A stretch of 64,000 nucleotides of DNA, taken from the NCBI GenBank assembly GCA_964059195.1, contig CAXKWD010000009.1, positions 91,323,122 to 91,387,121 on the forward strand, given 5' to 3'. The notes under the pieces were generated by a model. The model ran no database searches, was not told where the DNA came from, and saw only the letters and a list, made by a program, of their open reading frames with translations. Of this stretch, positions 34,798 through 47,813 are shown one piece after another (the first letter of the stretch is position 1; the number at the start of each line of letters is the position of its first letter). Source of the stretch: Ectobius pallidus (taxonomy: Eukaryota; Arthropoda; Insecta; Blattodea; Ectobiidae). Made by a program: the position numbers and the translations under genes.

Positions 34798-34965
34798 CAG
34801 CAATATGCTACATTTTGCACCGCATGAGCCGTAACTCTATTTGGTTTTGATATGAAATAACACATAAATTCTATTTTGTTATGCGAAATATCGCCGAAAT
34901 TAACCCAACTTTCGCACCGAAATTTAACCATTTTACTCACCGTAAAATAGGACCCCTACCGATTA
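34798..34965 (+). repeat. Dispersed repeat, partner of 16040-16215
   Basis: It shares ATTTTGCACCGCAT, CTCTATTTG, CGAAATTAACCCAACTTT and CCGTAAAATAGG with the other copy. Confidence 0.6.
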
Positions 34966-35439
34966 TTTATTCACTTTACTAAATAGTAATTCTTCATTGT
35001 GTTATCTGCAGAGAGCGATTCTATACAATCACCCCAAAGAAAAACCTATAAAAGCGATCAACAAGGTGTTTTATTTATGAACAAGAGAGTGCAAGATTTT
35101 CCCAAATTGATCAAGAGTGGAGTTAGTAACGTTTCGCATTTGCATTTATTCTGGTCTACTGCTTGCAAACATTCATAATAAGTGCCTCATTCGATTCGCG
35201 GTTAGAATATACTGCAGTCTATTTGATGTTCTGTTTGAAGTGTAAATTCAAAGATAAAGTTTAAAATATGTGAGCAATAGGCCTATTATTATTGCGATCA
35301 GTTAAACTTTTTTAAAAATCTGATGTAAAACATACGCTATTATCTTCCTTTATCCAAATAACAGTGTTTGCTCTTAGTAGGCCTATAATATAATATGATG
35401 TATGGCATTCTTTTCTTGTAAATTGGTTGTAAAAATGAA
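34966..35439. other. No gene seen
   Basis: AT-rich, nothing recognised. Confidence 0.4.
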
Positions 35440-35815
35440 GAGAGGAGTTATATATTTGACCAAATCGGTTGACCGGTACCGAAATAATGACCAATTTAGT
35501 GCCTGTTTTATGGTAATATATTTCAAAGAATTTATCAAATATAAATTAGTTCTCATGACAATATATTGTTACAGTCTTCATATACGGCTTTGGAAGTTGC
35601 AAAACCTGTATAGATAGCTTTGACAAATAACACTACCCACATATTCCTTCACATATGCTTTTCAAACTAGACCTTTGTTCTTCCGTAAGTCTTGCTTAAT
35701 GAATCGATCTGAAGCTTAACTCGAAAATAAATTATAAAATCACTTAGTTCCTGCAACTCATAATTTCAATTATCAGCGATTAAGCAGTTTACCTGATTTT
35801 TTTTTCGAAAAAAAA
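35440..35815 (+). repeat. Family D, diverged 3' fragment
   Basis: It aligns with the 3' part of the copies at 43287 and 46667. Shared blocks are ACCAAATCGGTTGACCGGTA, CCAATTTAGTGCCTGTTTTA, TTCCGTAAG followed by CTTGCTTAATGAAT, and CAGTTTACCTGATTTT. It is more diverged than those two copies are from each other. Confidence 0.75.
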
Positions 35816-36654
35816 TGAACACGCTATTGTGTAGGTATCTGGAGAAGATGAGGAAGATAAATTTAGAATATAAGACCATAGATAACAATATAATAAAGTG
35901 CTCTGACTACAACAGACAGAGTCTATGAATTATATTGTCCTATTCCTTATGGGTGTAAAATGCTGTTTGCTGTGTGTTTATCAGTCTGGTCTCCTATTCT
36001 AGCAGAATCCTGCACAAGTATTATTGTTTGAGTGTGTGCCATAATTTATTTCAGCACACCTCCATACCTGAGCACACACATGTTGGCCGTATCCATTGAA
36101 TGCAACAATAGAGTGTACCTAGCTGATAATAGCCGTTTTAACCAACACATTTTGTATGGAAAAACGGTGACACTCATTGTTAGTTTATGATTTTCTATGA
36201 TACACAACATGCTTTATTTACTGACAAAACGATACACAATGTGTAGCAAGCATTACAGAGACACGATGTATAATAATAATGCGGTGGACAGGGAGAAAAT
36301 TTACATTATTGTAAATAACAAAGTAGTGGCTGCTCGTGCATTAATATTGACATGACTGCACACAAGACCACTTTTATAATGCTATTTTACAACTATAACC
36401 GGAGTTGTTTTGATTGAGGAAGAAAGCATTTTATGCTGTAACACATTCAAACTATATATTTAATTTTTTTAAATCCAGCATTTCTTAGTGTGGGCTTCTT
36501 CCACCCCCTCCCCCGCTAAAGTATAAGCAGAAATAAGTGTTCAAGAATCTGTAATATAAACATATTTTTTTCATTTAATAGAATTATTAAGGCAATGCTT
36601 TCCTCATTATTTTAAAAATTAATTGCAAGAAACAAGAATTTTATTTGCCATTAA
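35816..36654. other. No gene seen
   Basis: AT-rich with incidental frames. Confidence 0.4.
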
Positions 36655-36900
36655 ATAAAGAGATTACATAAATCACATAAAAAAAAATATATAAACACAA
36701 TAAAAATACACACAATAAAATACAAGTTCTTAACTTGCATATAAAACATCATATTTAAACTATTGCATTCCCCTCTATATCATTATTTAAGAATTCTTCA
36801 ATAGAGTAAAAGGCCCTATTCTTTAGCCATTTAGATATAGGCCTAGTCTTACTAAATGTATTAATGGATAAATGTTTAATTGTACATTTTGTATCGAAAA
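36655..36900 (-). pseudogene. LINE ORF2 C-terminal remnant with AT-rich 3' region
   Basis: The minus strand reads NTFSKTRPISKWLKNRAFYS followed by IEEFLNNDIEGNAIV and a stop near 36762. 'K-x-WL-x-x-x-(A/C)FYS-(I/V)-(D/E)EFLN' is a common C-terminal signature of insect non-LTR reverse transcriptases. The rest is a short AT-rich 3' UTR. The body of the element is missing. Confidence 0.6.
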
Positions 36901-38715
36901 ATAATTATTCCTTCATTTTTAAAGCTTTTATAATATTCTACGCGTATTTTACTGATTTTATACCCTATTTGGATACAAATCAAAAGTGTGAGGAAAAAGC
37001 CTACTTTGACAATAGACTATAGCCTATATGTATTAACTGAATTCAGTATATATATTCTCCCACTCCCTACTTTTTCATGTGGCCATGTACATTTAAAGGA
37101 ATTGAGAGGTGAAAAGATCTTGAGAAACATTATTTCAAGCAGTAGTAAGTGTGAGGTGTTGAGTAGGCTAATATAGAGCTTTTTGAAGTAAAAAATAAAT
37201 CAATATAAAATAAAACATATTCAGATTATTATTTTATTAGAATTCAAACCGTTTATTTTTATGATAATTTCAGAGTGCTTATTCTTAAAAAGGAAGCAGA
37301 TCTTCGAATTTCAAATGTAGAAAATTATTTTAACGTTCCTAGAATAGTTTACACAATTATACCTAACAGAGAATCTTTTCAGAAAATATAAAAATACAGA
37401 AATTTTTTCAGACTAAAAGTTAATGTAGAGCTATATTCGTACATACATATTTTGAAACATTTGAATTGCCTGTATGTTTTTGTTTCCGAACGTTAGATAA
37501 AAACTTGTACTTTTTATTACTAGTCTTATAAAATAAGTATAGGCCTAGGCTGTACATTTTACCCGTAATTTTATTCATGATCGTATCATAGCACGTTTCA
37601 TCTATTTTTACAACTAAGCCTATCGTATTAAAATGTCATTTCCGTGTCAATTTTAGTTCTACCTCACATCCAAAACCAAGCCCACTAAGAACTATGGACC
37701 CTAGATTGGAAAGTCTAAGGCATCATCTATTGAATTAGGTATCCAATAGAAGTCTCGTCGCATTGTCAATGCTTATTAATTCACTGAATTTTTCAAACAT
37801 TTTGCAAAGAATAAACCGTCGGAAATATTATTGCAAGGAATTTTTGACATGAATATTTTTTGTAAAATCAGTATTTTGGAAGTCCCATTCTTTACTTCCC
37901 GTGCCCTTAAAGAAACCCGAACATTTCTTTGGAGGGTAGGCTTACAGTTTCAGAATACCGTTCGTTGTTAATTTACATGCAGCCAGTTTGTCGTTTTTGA
38001 GACCATGGCATACATTGTGCGTTCCTCTACAAATGGAAAGCATAGCTAAAAAGAACGCCAGCTTAGATGCACGAACCCTTAGGATTTTATTTTAGTGGAT
38101 TTAATTATCCATTTTTGCGTTGAGTTGTTTTATTATAAAGCTTTGCAAGAATAAATATGGTGTAATAGATTACTTGCAGGATTAACACCCCAAGCGCGGC
38201 ACGTACAATATTTACTTTGTCGCCGAACAAGTCAGTCACTGGCAGCAATCTCTCAGCCATCTAGTGATGAGCGGCGAAATTGCGCGCGCACGGCTTCGGT
38301 AGCTCAGTTAATAAAATACTTAGCATAATATTTTATTGAAGCTAGTTTAATTTTTTCTGCGCCAAAATACAAAGTCACAAGTTCAGAGCCCAAACACGTC
38401 ACACTATCAACATCCCCTACGGATGTAGGCTACATAAGGGCACAATAGGTATACACACATCACATATGGTTACCAAAATTTGGTTTGACCGGAGGTTTAG
38501 GCCTAATTGCTTGGCACTCCGGGAGTGAGGGTGGGCACACACACACACAAAAAAATCCCATTCAGATAGTGGGTAAAATGATGATCCTGATTTATATACT
38601 TAAAGGAAAAGCATTTTTCGTCGTTGGTATGGAATATGTTCCATATGACATGTCTCTGATTACGTAAATTTTAACTTGTACCGGTACTTAAGTTTTTACG
38701 ACCTATTATGTTATC

Positions 38716-38717
<2 letters not shown>
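36901..38717. other. No gene seen
   Basis: AT-rich DNA with incidental frames. A short GCGGC/GCGCGCGC patch near 38260-38300 is not interpretable. Confidence 0.4.
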
Positions 38718-38765
<48 letters not shown>

Positions 38766-38766
38766 C
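38717..38766. repeat. (TTA)n microsatellite
   Basis: Near-perfect TTA repeats; the frame with a tyrosine run is an artefact. Confidence 0.95.
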
Positions 38767-38970
38767 TTTTATTCATTTATAAATCTCAGCTTTTAAGACT
38801 GGCACTAAGTGAGGTACGGGTCAACCAAGCACACTCACTTGCCCAAGAACTTCCTAACAATACGGGCGGTATTAATAAGCACCGCTTTTTGCATTTTAAT
38901 GTAAATATTTTTATCTAGATCTAACTTCTTGATATTACTATGAAGGGATACAGGGATAACTCCTGTAGTT

Positions 38971-39004
38971 GATATTATTATTATTATTATTATTATTATT
39001 AGCC

Positions 39005-39055
<51 letters not shown>
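38971..39055. repeat. (TTA)n microsatellite, interrupted once
   Basis: TTA units interrupted by AGCCTATTATT at about 39001-39010. Confidence 0.95.
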
Positions 39056-39056
<1 letters not shown>

Positions 39057-39696
39057 GTGGAAATGTATATAATACTGTCAGTGTAAAATGTTTTAGTTAT
39101 CATTATGGGAATATTTCGAATTAAATGTTTCGGCAATTTTTTTGGATGTGTCAGATAAAAATGCTTGAAAAGGCATAAATGACAATATTATTGTAGGCCT
39201 ATGTAACTTAACATTACAGAAGATGCGTTTCTACTTAAATTAAATTAATATTTACTTAAATTATTGTGGGCTGAGAATTTTTCACTCGACTCATTTTCTC
39301 AGATCTTTAAATCGAGTGGCCTTAATCAGCTACCGATGTATCTTTAAAACTTAAACGTAACACTATTTTTATCTTATTTACAAACCAATTGGAATAGCCC
39401 GTACGTCAGTTCTTTAGTCTGGCAGTAGTTCGTCTGATCACAATAGTCTATTAAGAGATTACTTCACTTAGCTGATTATTAATTACTTGTGTAATTCGAA
39501 ATTCTGTAAATATTGTAACATTATTTTTTCGATATTTAAAACAGGCGAAAGAAAATAATTTAGAAAATCTAGACAAGTTTATTTTGTTTCTTTGTGACAC
39601 TGTATTAGGCTACGTAATCAAAATATCTTTGAACGAGTTGAATTAATTTAGTTACGAATAATGACGTTACGTGAAATTAGCGGGACTTAAAAAAGG

Positions 39697-39960
39697 AACC
39701 ATTTATTTATTTATTTATTTAACCTGGCGGAGTTAAGGCCATAAGGCCTTCTCTACCACTCAGCCAGGGCAAAAACATGAAATACATAATGATAATAATA
39801 ATAATGATTAATAATAAATTAAAAAGAACTGATATACATGAATACAAGAAACGAACATTAAATACAAAGAAGAAATTAGAACATAAGTACTTGAATAATA
39901 TGAATATGTAATACAAATGACTAAAAATAAAGAAATAAAAAAATGATGAAAGTTTAAACA
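39697..39960 (-). repeat. (TTTA)n-ended retroelement-like repeat
   Basis: A TTTATTTATTTATT run is followed by AACCTGGCGGAGTTAAGGCC, ATAAGGCCTTCTCTACCACT and an A-rich stretch. From memory, this arrangement looks like a common insect SINE/LINE 3' end in reverse orientation. The minus-strand frame here is low-complexity. Confidence 0.5.
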
Positions 39961-40029
39961 AATACATTCTTAGTTATTACAAAATATAATGAAAATGAAA
40001 ATTTATTACTAATTAGCATCAATTCCTAA

Positions 40030-41013
40030 ATGTTATTGTATACTAAATTTAGTGTTAACTGTAGGTCTTTCATAAATTGACACTTCCGATATGATATTTT
40101 AAGCTTCAAAACGAATTACTTTGATATAGCCTAGTCGTCGTTTGTATAGAATTCACAGGATAAACTATAAGCTGTAATTTTAAATGGTTTGGTACATTTT
40201 TTTAATTCCGTAATCATGAATTGAGCATGTGTACAAAAGGCGTAGTCTATGTGGGTTAACCATAGCCTATTTGCTTTGCTTTGGTTTGGTTTGGTTTTAA
40301 TATTATTTATTGTTTGCTAATCACTACAAACATTTTAATAAACCTAGTAACACATATTATTTCTATTAAATTATTGAAAGTCTTTCTTTGAAGACTGTTA
40401 CAGGCTATACTTTTTTTGGCAGACATGGTTTAAAAAAGTTGTCTGCATACGCCCAGTGTACGTAAAACCGGCAGTGAACAGTTTATAAATATCAAAATAA
40501 AGTGGAGTAGATACTTCTTATTATAATGTTATTGTATACTAAATTTAGTGTTAACTGTAGGTCTTTCATAAATTGACACTTCCGATATGATATTTTAAGC
40601 TTCAAAACGAATTACTTTGATATAGCCTAGTCGTCGTTTGTATAGAATTCACAGGATAAACTATAAGCTGTAATTTTAAATGGTTTGGTACATTTTTTTA
40701 ATTCCGTAATCATGAATTGAGCATGTGTACAAAGGGCGTAGTCTATGTGGGTTAACCATAGCCTATTTGCTTTGCTTTGGTTTGGTTTGGTTTTAATATT
40801 ATTTATTGTTTGCTAATCACTACAAACATTTTAATAAACCTAGTAACACATATTATTTCTATTAAATTATTGAAAGTCTTTCTTTGAAGACTGTTACAGG
40901 CTATACTTTTTTTGGCAGACATGGTTTAAAAAAGTTGTCTGCATACGCCCAGTGTACGTAAAACCGGCAGTGAACAATTTATAAATATCAAAATAAAGTG
41001 GAGTAGATACTTC
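40030..41013. repeat. Tandem duplication, 488-bp units, ~99.6% identical
   Basis: Unit 1 (40030-40517) and unit 2 (40526-41013) differ at only two bases that I can find (ACAAAAGG/ACAAAGGG and GAACAG/GAACAA). They are separated by 8 bases, TTATTATA. Neither unit has coding capacity or terminal repeats, so this is a recent local duplication or an assembly artefact. Confidence 0.93.
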
Positions 41014-41427
41014 GTAATGTTTTATTATAGCCTAAGAGAGTAGTTCAAATGAAATTTAATTGAAATTAAAACAAATTTGTTATAGAGTGGGTTTAGAGTG
41101 CCTATTAATTTAATTGTAGTTGAATGAAAGATATACATTTTCGTCCTTGCCTTTTTTTATTTTAATGTCTATTGTTTGTGTCACTACTGTCTCATCATTC
41201 ATCTGTGACATATCATCGGCTGGCTTTGTGAATATGTCTTCAAACCAGGCGATTTTCTTGTTAGTAAGGTATCTTAACATTGTTGGTATTATGGAAATTT
41301 TATTTTCGAGTCCAGAAACTGAGCTCCGGAGCCCATCTTTTATTACTCATGTTTGGTGCTTCTTTAAGCCCTTGCCTGGCTTCGGCATATCTTGGACACG
41401 TGTAGAGCATAAAGTTGTAGGAGTATC
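41014..41427. other. No gene seen
   Basis: The 127-codon + frame from 41120 runs into the SINE-B copy and has a hydrophobic start by chance. Not supported as a gene. Confidence 0.35.
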
Positions 41428-41830
41428 ACAATATTTTAGGAGAAAAATTCCTCTGAAACTGGGACCTTCGGTTTCTTGGCCGATGCTCTCCCAACTGAAC
41501 TAGTCAGTGTTCGATTCACAGCGCCAGATGGCGTCTCTCCTGTAATTGATACCCTTATTGGTCGACCTGAAAGACATTTTCGTCATATACGTATTGTAAG
41601 GCACTATTTACTGATTTTGTGACCAGATTTCCACTGTTGGGTAGATAGGTCTATATATTCATGAAACCACAGAATAATGTTTTCTGTTGTACATTACATG
41701 AGAATACTTTAGGAGAAAAATTATCTGAGACTCTGTCTCGACCCCATACCTTCGGCTTTCCGTGCCAGTGCTCTTCCAAATGGGCTAGCCAGAGTTCGAT
41801 TCACAGCACTAAATGGAATCTCTCTCATTA
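41428..41830 (-). repeat. Two SINE-B copies in tandem, reverse
   Basis: Two units start with the tail ATTTTAGGAGAAAAATTCCTCTG (about 41430) and CTTTAGGAGAAAAATTATCTG (about 41706). Each is followed by tRNA-like sequence (CGATGCTCTCCCAACTGAACTAG and CAGTGCTCTTCCAAATGGGC on the + strand). The family's 5' flank (GACCTGAAAGACAT, TTTCCACTGTTG, TATATTCATGAAACCACAGA) lies between them. Confidence 0.75.
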
Positions 41831-43120
41831 TACAGTACATGAAAACAATATTCTGTGGTTTGATGAATGTATTTCTACACGCAATAGTGTATACTGCCAA
41901 AATTGTGAAATATGAAGCCTTATTGGATTTTAATGGAACAGTGGATGTGTAATTGTGGAAATGAGCATTGCAAGTCTTGATATTTGTCATAATCTGGTGC
42001 AAATTGGAAGAAGTCTATCAGAAGAGCAATTTGTTTTCCATCTATTGTCCGTCTACTTCCTATAGGCTGACCGAGTTTTCCAAGATCCAATGTCAGAAAA
42101 CAAATGACTCACTTATAATTTAAAGTTACAGAAATCTTCTTGGCATGAAGTAAGATTGAGAATTTCGTTTTTAGTCATTCTTTGCTGATATCTGTATTTG
42201 AGTAGCAAAGAAATATAATGGATACTCCAAATCCAGTATAGGTTAGACTACACTGTGAAATGGTTATATAAGCTTATATATGTAATGTAACTTTCTGTTT
42301 ACCTTGAAATTGTAAGAACATAACTTAAGGGAAAAGAGATCAGGAAATAACTTTGTACCTTCAGGAAATATAGTTTGCGAATATATTCGCCTACTTTGGC
42401 CATTTTTGAGAATTTGTGACTATAAGTACCTTAAATATTTTAAATTTAATTTTACTAGGAAAACCCGTTGTTGAAAGGGTATTTGATCATTAGAGGGCCT
42501 GGTATTTTATGAAAGTTACGCTATTTAAATAAAATCGTAAGCAGAATGGAAATTAGGCTAATGGTGTAGGTAACCTATAGTGAACGTTCCTAATTTCCCT
42601 GTATCTTATTATTTTATTTATTGCGAAGTTAGGAACAGTAGGCTAATTGAAAGAGTTCTTCTTGCTGATCTCTTCCATTACTGTTCTGAACGATTATTAA
42701 TCAATGAAACAGCTAAAAATCCGGCTTTGAAGTAAAGTCCACGGTTAGAAAGCACAGCATGGGAAAAACAACCTCAGATTCGAGTTCTCTGGCCCAGAAA
42801 CCTCTACATAGTGAGTTTTGTCTAAATCGAACAATGTTTGCACATTTAGGCCTATATACATTAATCCCTCTTCCGTCTAGGTTGAAAATTTCAGATGTTT
42901 GCGTGTCTTGACATTATAAACAAATGAATTGACCAGGGTGGGCTTACAAAATTTAAGAGATCGCGATGCTTTTGTTTCTAAGGTATGACAAAAATAATCA
43001 AAGCCACTTGCAGTTGATTTGACAATATTGAAATGTTATTACTGAAAACTGATGCTTCGAAAGAGCAAAAAATGCACGTTTCCTGAGTTTTCTTCACGTT
43101 TCACGAGGAACACTTATAAC
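41831..43120. other. No gene seen
   Basis: AT-rich. A TCTAGGTTGAAAATTTCAGATG segment near 42877 may be a family E scrap. Nothing else recognised. Confidence 0.4.
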
Positions 43121-43215
43121 TCGCGAACGAGAGCGAAAATTAAAAATCCGGCTTCGAGATGCATTCGCCCACCCTTCAGTCCACCTATGTTTAAAATTTC
43201 AGATCTCTGCGTTCA
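43121..43215 (-). repeat. Family E fragment, reverse
   Basis: On the minus strand it matches 28436-28760: GCAGAGATCTGAAATTTTAA, ACATAGGTGGACTGAAGGG, TGCATCTCGAAGCCGGATTT and GCTCTCGTTCGCGAGTTAT. Confidence 0.7.
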
Positions 43216-43286
43216 GTACATTTCGCTGGGCATCACGTACAGACAGACAGACAAACACTTCATCTTATATAGAAATTCACGTTATT

Positions 43287-44496
43287 AAGTGCCAGTATGG
43301 TACTTTATGAGATTGTGTGGTGGACGAAAAACTGTCTGTCCGTCTGTCCGTCTGTCTGTCCGTCTGTCCGTCTGTCTGTCCGTGTGTCTGTACGCACCAT
43401 AACTCAAATACGCTTTTTCGGATTTTCATGAAACTTGGAAAACACATTTATAATGTCCATGGGAAGAACCCTATTGATATTGAATCAAATCGGTTCACCG
43501 GTACCGGAGTAATGCCCAATTTAGTGCCTATTTTAATAGATTATGGCGCCTTTCTATTCACTCAAATACGCTGTATAGGATTTCCATGAAACTTGGTAAA
43601 CCCATTTATGACGTTCATGAGAAGTGTCCTATTGAATTTGAACCTAATCTGTTGATAGGTACCGGAGTAAAACCCAATTTAGTGTCTACTTTAAAGGCGC
43701 AATAACTCAAATACGCTTTATCGGATATTTATGAAACTTCGTATACGTATTTATAATGTCCATGGAAAGACGTTTATTGATATTGGACCAAATCGGTTGG
43801 CCAGTACCGGTATAATGCCCAATTTAGTGTTTTTATGTTAATATATATTAGAAGTCGCGATAACTCAAATACGCTTTATTGGATTTTCCTGAAATTTTGT
43901 ATACCCATTTATAATGTACGTGGAAAGACGTCTACTGATATTGGACCAAATCGGTAGACCGGTACCGGAGTAAAACCCAATTTAGTGTATATTTTAAAGA
44001 CGCGGTAACTCAAATACGCTTTACCGGATTTTTATGAAACTTGGTATACACATTTATAATGTCCATGGGAAGACGTCTATTCATAATGGATAAAATCGGT
44101 TGACCTGTTTCGGAGTAATGCTCAATTTAGTGCCTATTTTATGGTAATATACGTATTCGAAAGAATTTATTAAAAAAATGAAAATCAGTTATCTTGACAA
44201 CATAGCCTATTGTTTTACTGTGATCTTATAAGGCCTTGGAAATTAAAATACAGGTAGCTATGACAAAAAACATCGATTTACATGCGCTTATCCAACTAGA
44301 CCGTTAAAATGACCCCGGTGGCCGAGATGGTAGACCTTTCTTCTTCCGTAAGCCCTGCTTAATGAATAAATCTGGAGCTTAACTTGGAAATCAATTAAAA
44401 AAAAAAAAACATATTCTGCATATCATAATTGCAGTCATAACTGATTAAACAAAAACATACTGGCACTTTGTTACATCAGTTTACCTGATTTTATTT
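43287..44496 (+). repeat. Family D copy 1 with alternating internal repeats
   Basis: It starts AAGTGCCAGTATG (43287-43299), and the complementary CATACTGGCACTT lies at 44456-44468, followed by a shared tail to about 44496. After a (TCTGTCCG)n tract come five internal units marked by AACTCAAATACGCT, at 43401, 43559, 43704, 43862 and 44007. Each unit ends with CAATTTAGTG. Spacing alternates 158 and 145 bases. Open frames across it have stops and frame breaks in most units. The element class is unknown. Confidence 0.8.
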
Positions 44497-45647
44497 TCTT
44501 AAGTGTTTTGTTTTCGATTCGGCTCAGCATAGCTATGCTCACTATGTTCTGGAATCTGTCTATTCCTATGTATATTATAATTTACGAAATCAAGAGTGTA
44601 TTCCTGTACTATTTTATTTGCTCCGTACTTTACCGGTTTTGTAACCTTTATAGGCCTATAGCAGTATCAAAATACCAGTATTTGATGTGTTTTACCGGTA
44701 TTAATAACGGTTTCCACACTTCCTGTTATATAGAAGTAGGCCTAAGGGTACTTTGTAGTAGGCCTACTAGTATTCTATCCAAACCTAAGTTATTCCAGTA
44801 TTCGATCACTGTTACAAACTATGAGTAGTTCTAGGTCTTTGTACATGTGTCCGCATCTTAACTAGAAAACTAAAAATCACATCTGAATGCAATGTACTTT
44901 TCTGCCGTCCATATACTGTTTTTCGTATTTGGACAATTTCGGATCCTAATTATGGTTAACTTGCACTGTGTTAATATTGAGCCAATGAACTCACGCACAT
45001 CCTTCATTAGTTCTATGGTTTCATTTAAATGATAATAAGGAACTTCAAAATAAGAGTTGAAGACTTTTTCACCGAGAATGATTGACTGCGGTTTGACATG
45101 TGGAATCGGTAGAATTATGTAGCTAATGAAGTTGCCAGTCCCATGTCCAGTGAATTGAAATGCGTTTGTAAAAGCGTCGAATCTTTTTTAAATAGAGTTT
45201 ATCTGTTAGCGTGGACTTCAATCGAACAGCTCATCACGAGTGTTTAAAATAATTAGATCTCCTCCCCCTCAAATCAGAAAGGTAAAGCGGCGTTCCATAA
45301 TGGATATTAGCGAATAAACCGTTCTCGTCCTTCCATTACTTAACTTGTAAAATTATATAAACCTAAAACATATACAATGCAGGATAAAGTTAATAGCATT
45401 AGTGAGATAGCGATGTATGTTTAATTAATTAATTAGACCTAACGGCGTGGATTAAAAAGACATGGGAATGGATGACGCGGATAAATTCATTCATTATAGC
45501 GAGTTATATTTTCACCTAAAACAGTATTTCCATAAGCAGCATATGCTTGAACAAGGGCATGAAATTTCAAAGCTGAAGGCAGTAGTCAAACCAATAATTT
45601 TAGTCACCAGTAAGAGTACATATGGTATAGCATTATGCCTTTGGGAA

Positions 45648-45682
<35 letters not shown>

Positions 45683-46666
45683 TTTTTTTTTGTGCTACAA
45701 TAGAGAAATGCTCCCAATTACAGTCGCTGCATATACAGTAAATATTCAAATTAAAATACAGTATGTCATACTAAATGAAACTAAGCTGAAACTTAAACTA
45801 AAAACAGGCAAACAAACAAACAAGTAAAATAATAATTCAATACAAGACAACACCATTTGGAAACTTACAAAGTATATTCTAAGTAATCTAAGTAAAAATC
45901 ACAAGCAATTAATTCCATTTATCTCTTTCTTAAATTGTTTATAAATGAATCTACGATCCAGATCTATTGTAACTGAGAGTTCAATGTATTCGGAACATGC
46001 CCTCAGAAGAGGGAAATTTTTATGCGAAGACGAAGAGCTATCCCTTCCCCTTTTTGTTTTTTACATATAAATATTAACGCTCACATCGCTTTTAAATATG
46101 AATAAATAAATGAACACACACTCACTGAACTACCCCATTAAAATAATACTAGTGACTAGTTTGTAGTGTGATCGTATTTTTTGCATGGCACCAATTGATT
46201 TCTAAAAGTCATTAAGACAAACTAAATATTCTGGATGTATTTCAACCGACTGCCAGTTTTAACGGCTGTAACAAACAAAAGCCAATCACAGGAACTAAAT
46301 TGTTTGTTACTAGAGGACCTAGAACAACGATGGCTAAAACACGGGGAACCTGAACCAAGCAAATAGCGTGGGAAATTCAAATTATATCGATAACTTCCGG
46401 TTATTTTCGAACGCTTGCGAGTAAATTAAGTCATTTTGTTCATGTCAAAAGTGCCTGATTGTGGCAATTAGATGATTTTTGTTGTGGAAACTGTAACAAA
46501 GTAATAAAATAATACAATAATACAATAAGATAGTAATTTTTCCAAAATCTAATCTTTGTCGCCAGCCTCAGAATTCTGGTCGCAATTGGAGATCTGGCGA
46601 CCGGAAATTTCGTGCTCTGGCTTGTAATATAAATATGTGGGAGTATAACGTAGTCATTGCATTATT
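44497..46666. other. No gene seen; short (TTA)n at 45651
   Basis: AT-rich. A TTA microsatellite lies at 45651-45681. The 121-codon frame from 45462 begins with an ordinary-looking amphipathic sequence but runs into the TTA repeat. I cannot place it in any family, so it is not called. Confidence 0.35.
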
Positions 46667-47813
46667 AAGTGCCAGTATGGTACTTTATGAGATTGTGTGT
46701 GGGGACGAAAAATGTCTGTCCGTCTGTCTGTCCGTCCGTGTGTCCATAACTCAAATACGCTTTTTCGGATTTTCATGAAACTTGGAAAACACATTTATAA
46801 TGTCAATGGGAAGAACCCTATTGATATTGAACCAAATCGGTTCACCGGTACCGGAGTAATGACCAATTTAGTGCTTATTTTAATAGATTGTATCGGATTT
46901 CCATGAAACTTGGTATACCCATTTATGACGTCCATGAGAAGTGCCCTATTGAATTTGAACCTAATCTGTTGACCGGTACCGGAGTAAAACCCAATTTAGT
47001 GTCTACTTTAAAGGCGCAATAACTCAAATACGCTTTTTCGGATATTTATGAAACTTCGTATACGCATTTATAATGTCCATGGGAAGACGTTTATTGATAT
47101 TGGACCAAATCGGTTGGCCAGTACCGGAATAATGCCCAATTTAGTGTTTTTATGTTAATATATAAGAAGTCGCGATAACTCAAATATGCTTTATTGGATT
47201 TTCCTGAAATTTTGTATACCCATTTATAATGTACTTGGAAAGACGTCTACTGATATTGGACCAAATCGGTAGACCGGTACCGGAGTAAAACCCAATTTAG
47301 TGTATTTTAAAGACGCGGTAACTCAAATACGCTTTACCGGATTTTTATGAAACTTAGTATACACATTTATAATGTCCATGGGAAGACGTCTATTCACAAT
47401 GGATAAAATCGGTTGACCTGTTTCGGAGTAATGCTCAATTTAGTGCCTATTTTATGCTAATATACGTATTCGAAAGAATTTATAAAAAAATGAAAATCAG
47501 TTATCTTGACAACATAGCCTATTGTTTTACTGTGATCTTATAAGGCCTTGGAAATTAAAATACAGGTAGCTTTGACAAAAAACACTATTGATTTACATGC
47601 GCTTATCCAACTAGACCGTTAAAAGGACCCAGGTGGCCGAGATGGTAGACCTTTCTTGTTCGGTAAGCCCTGCTTAATGAATAAATCTGGAGCTTAACTT
47701 GGAAATCAATTAAAAAAAAAAAAACATATTCTGCATATCATAATTGCAGTCATAACTGATTAAACAAAAACATACTGGCACTTTGTTACATCAGTTTACC
47801 TGATTTTATTTTA
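46667..47813 (+). repeat. Family D copy 2
   Basis: Closely similar to 43287-44496 along its whole length, including both ends (AAGTGCCAGTATG at 46667, CATACTGGCACTT at 47771) and the tail CAGTTTACCTGATTTTATTT. It lacks most of the second internal unit. The shared ends define the element boundaries. Confidence 0.85.

Noticed and set aside
38676..38918. Protein with poly-tyrosine stretch
   Set aside because: Product of a TTA microsatellite.
40030..41013. LTR pair of a retrotransposon
   Set aside because: The two 488-bp units are separated by only 8 bases and lack TG...CA ends, so a tandem duplication is simpler.
43317..43589. Cysteine-rich secreted protein (SVCLSVCPSVCP run)
   Set aside because: The cysteines come from a (TCTGTCCG)n tract inside a dispersed repeat; the second copy has a different frame length.
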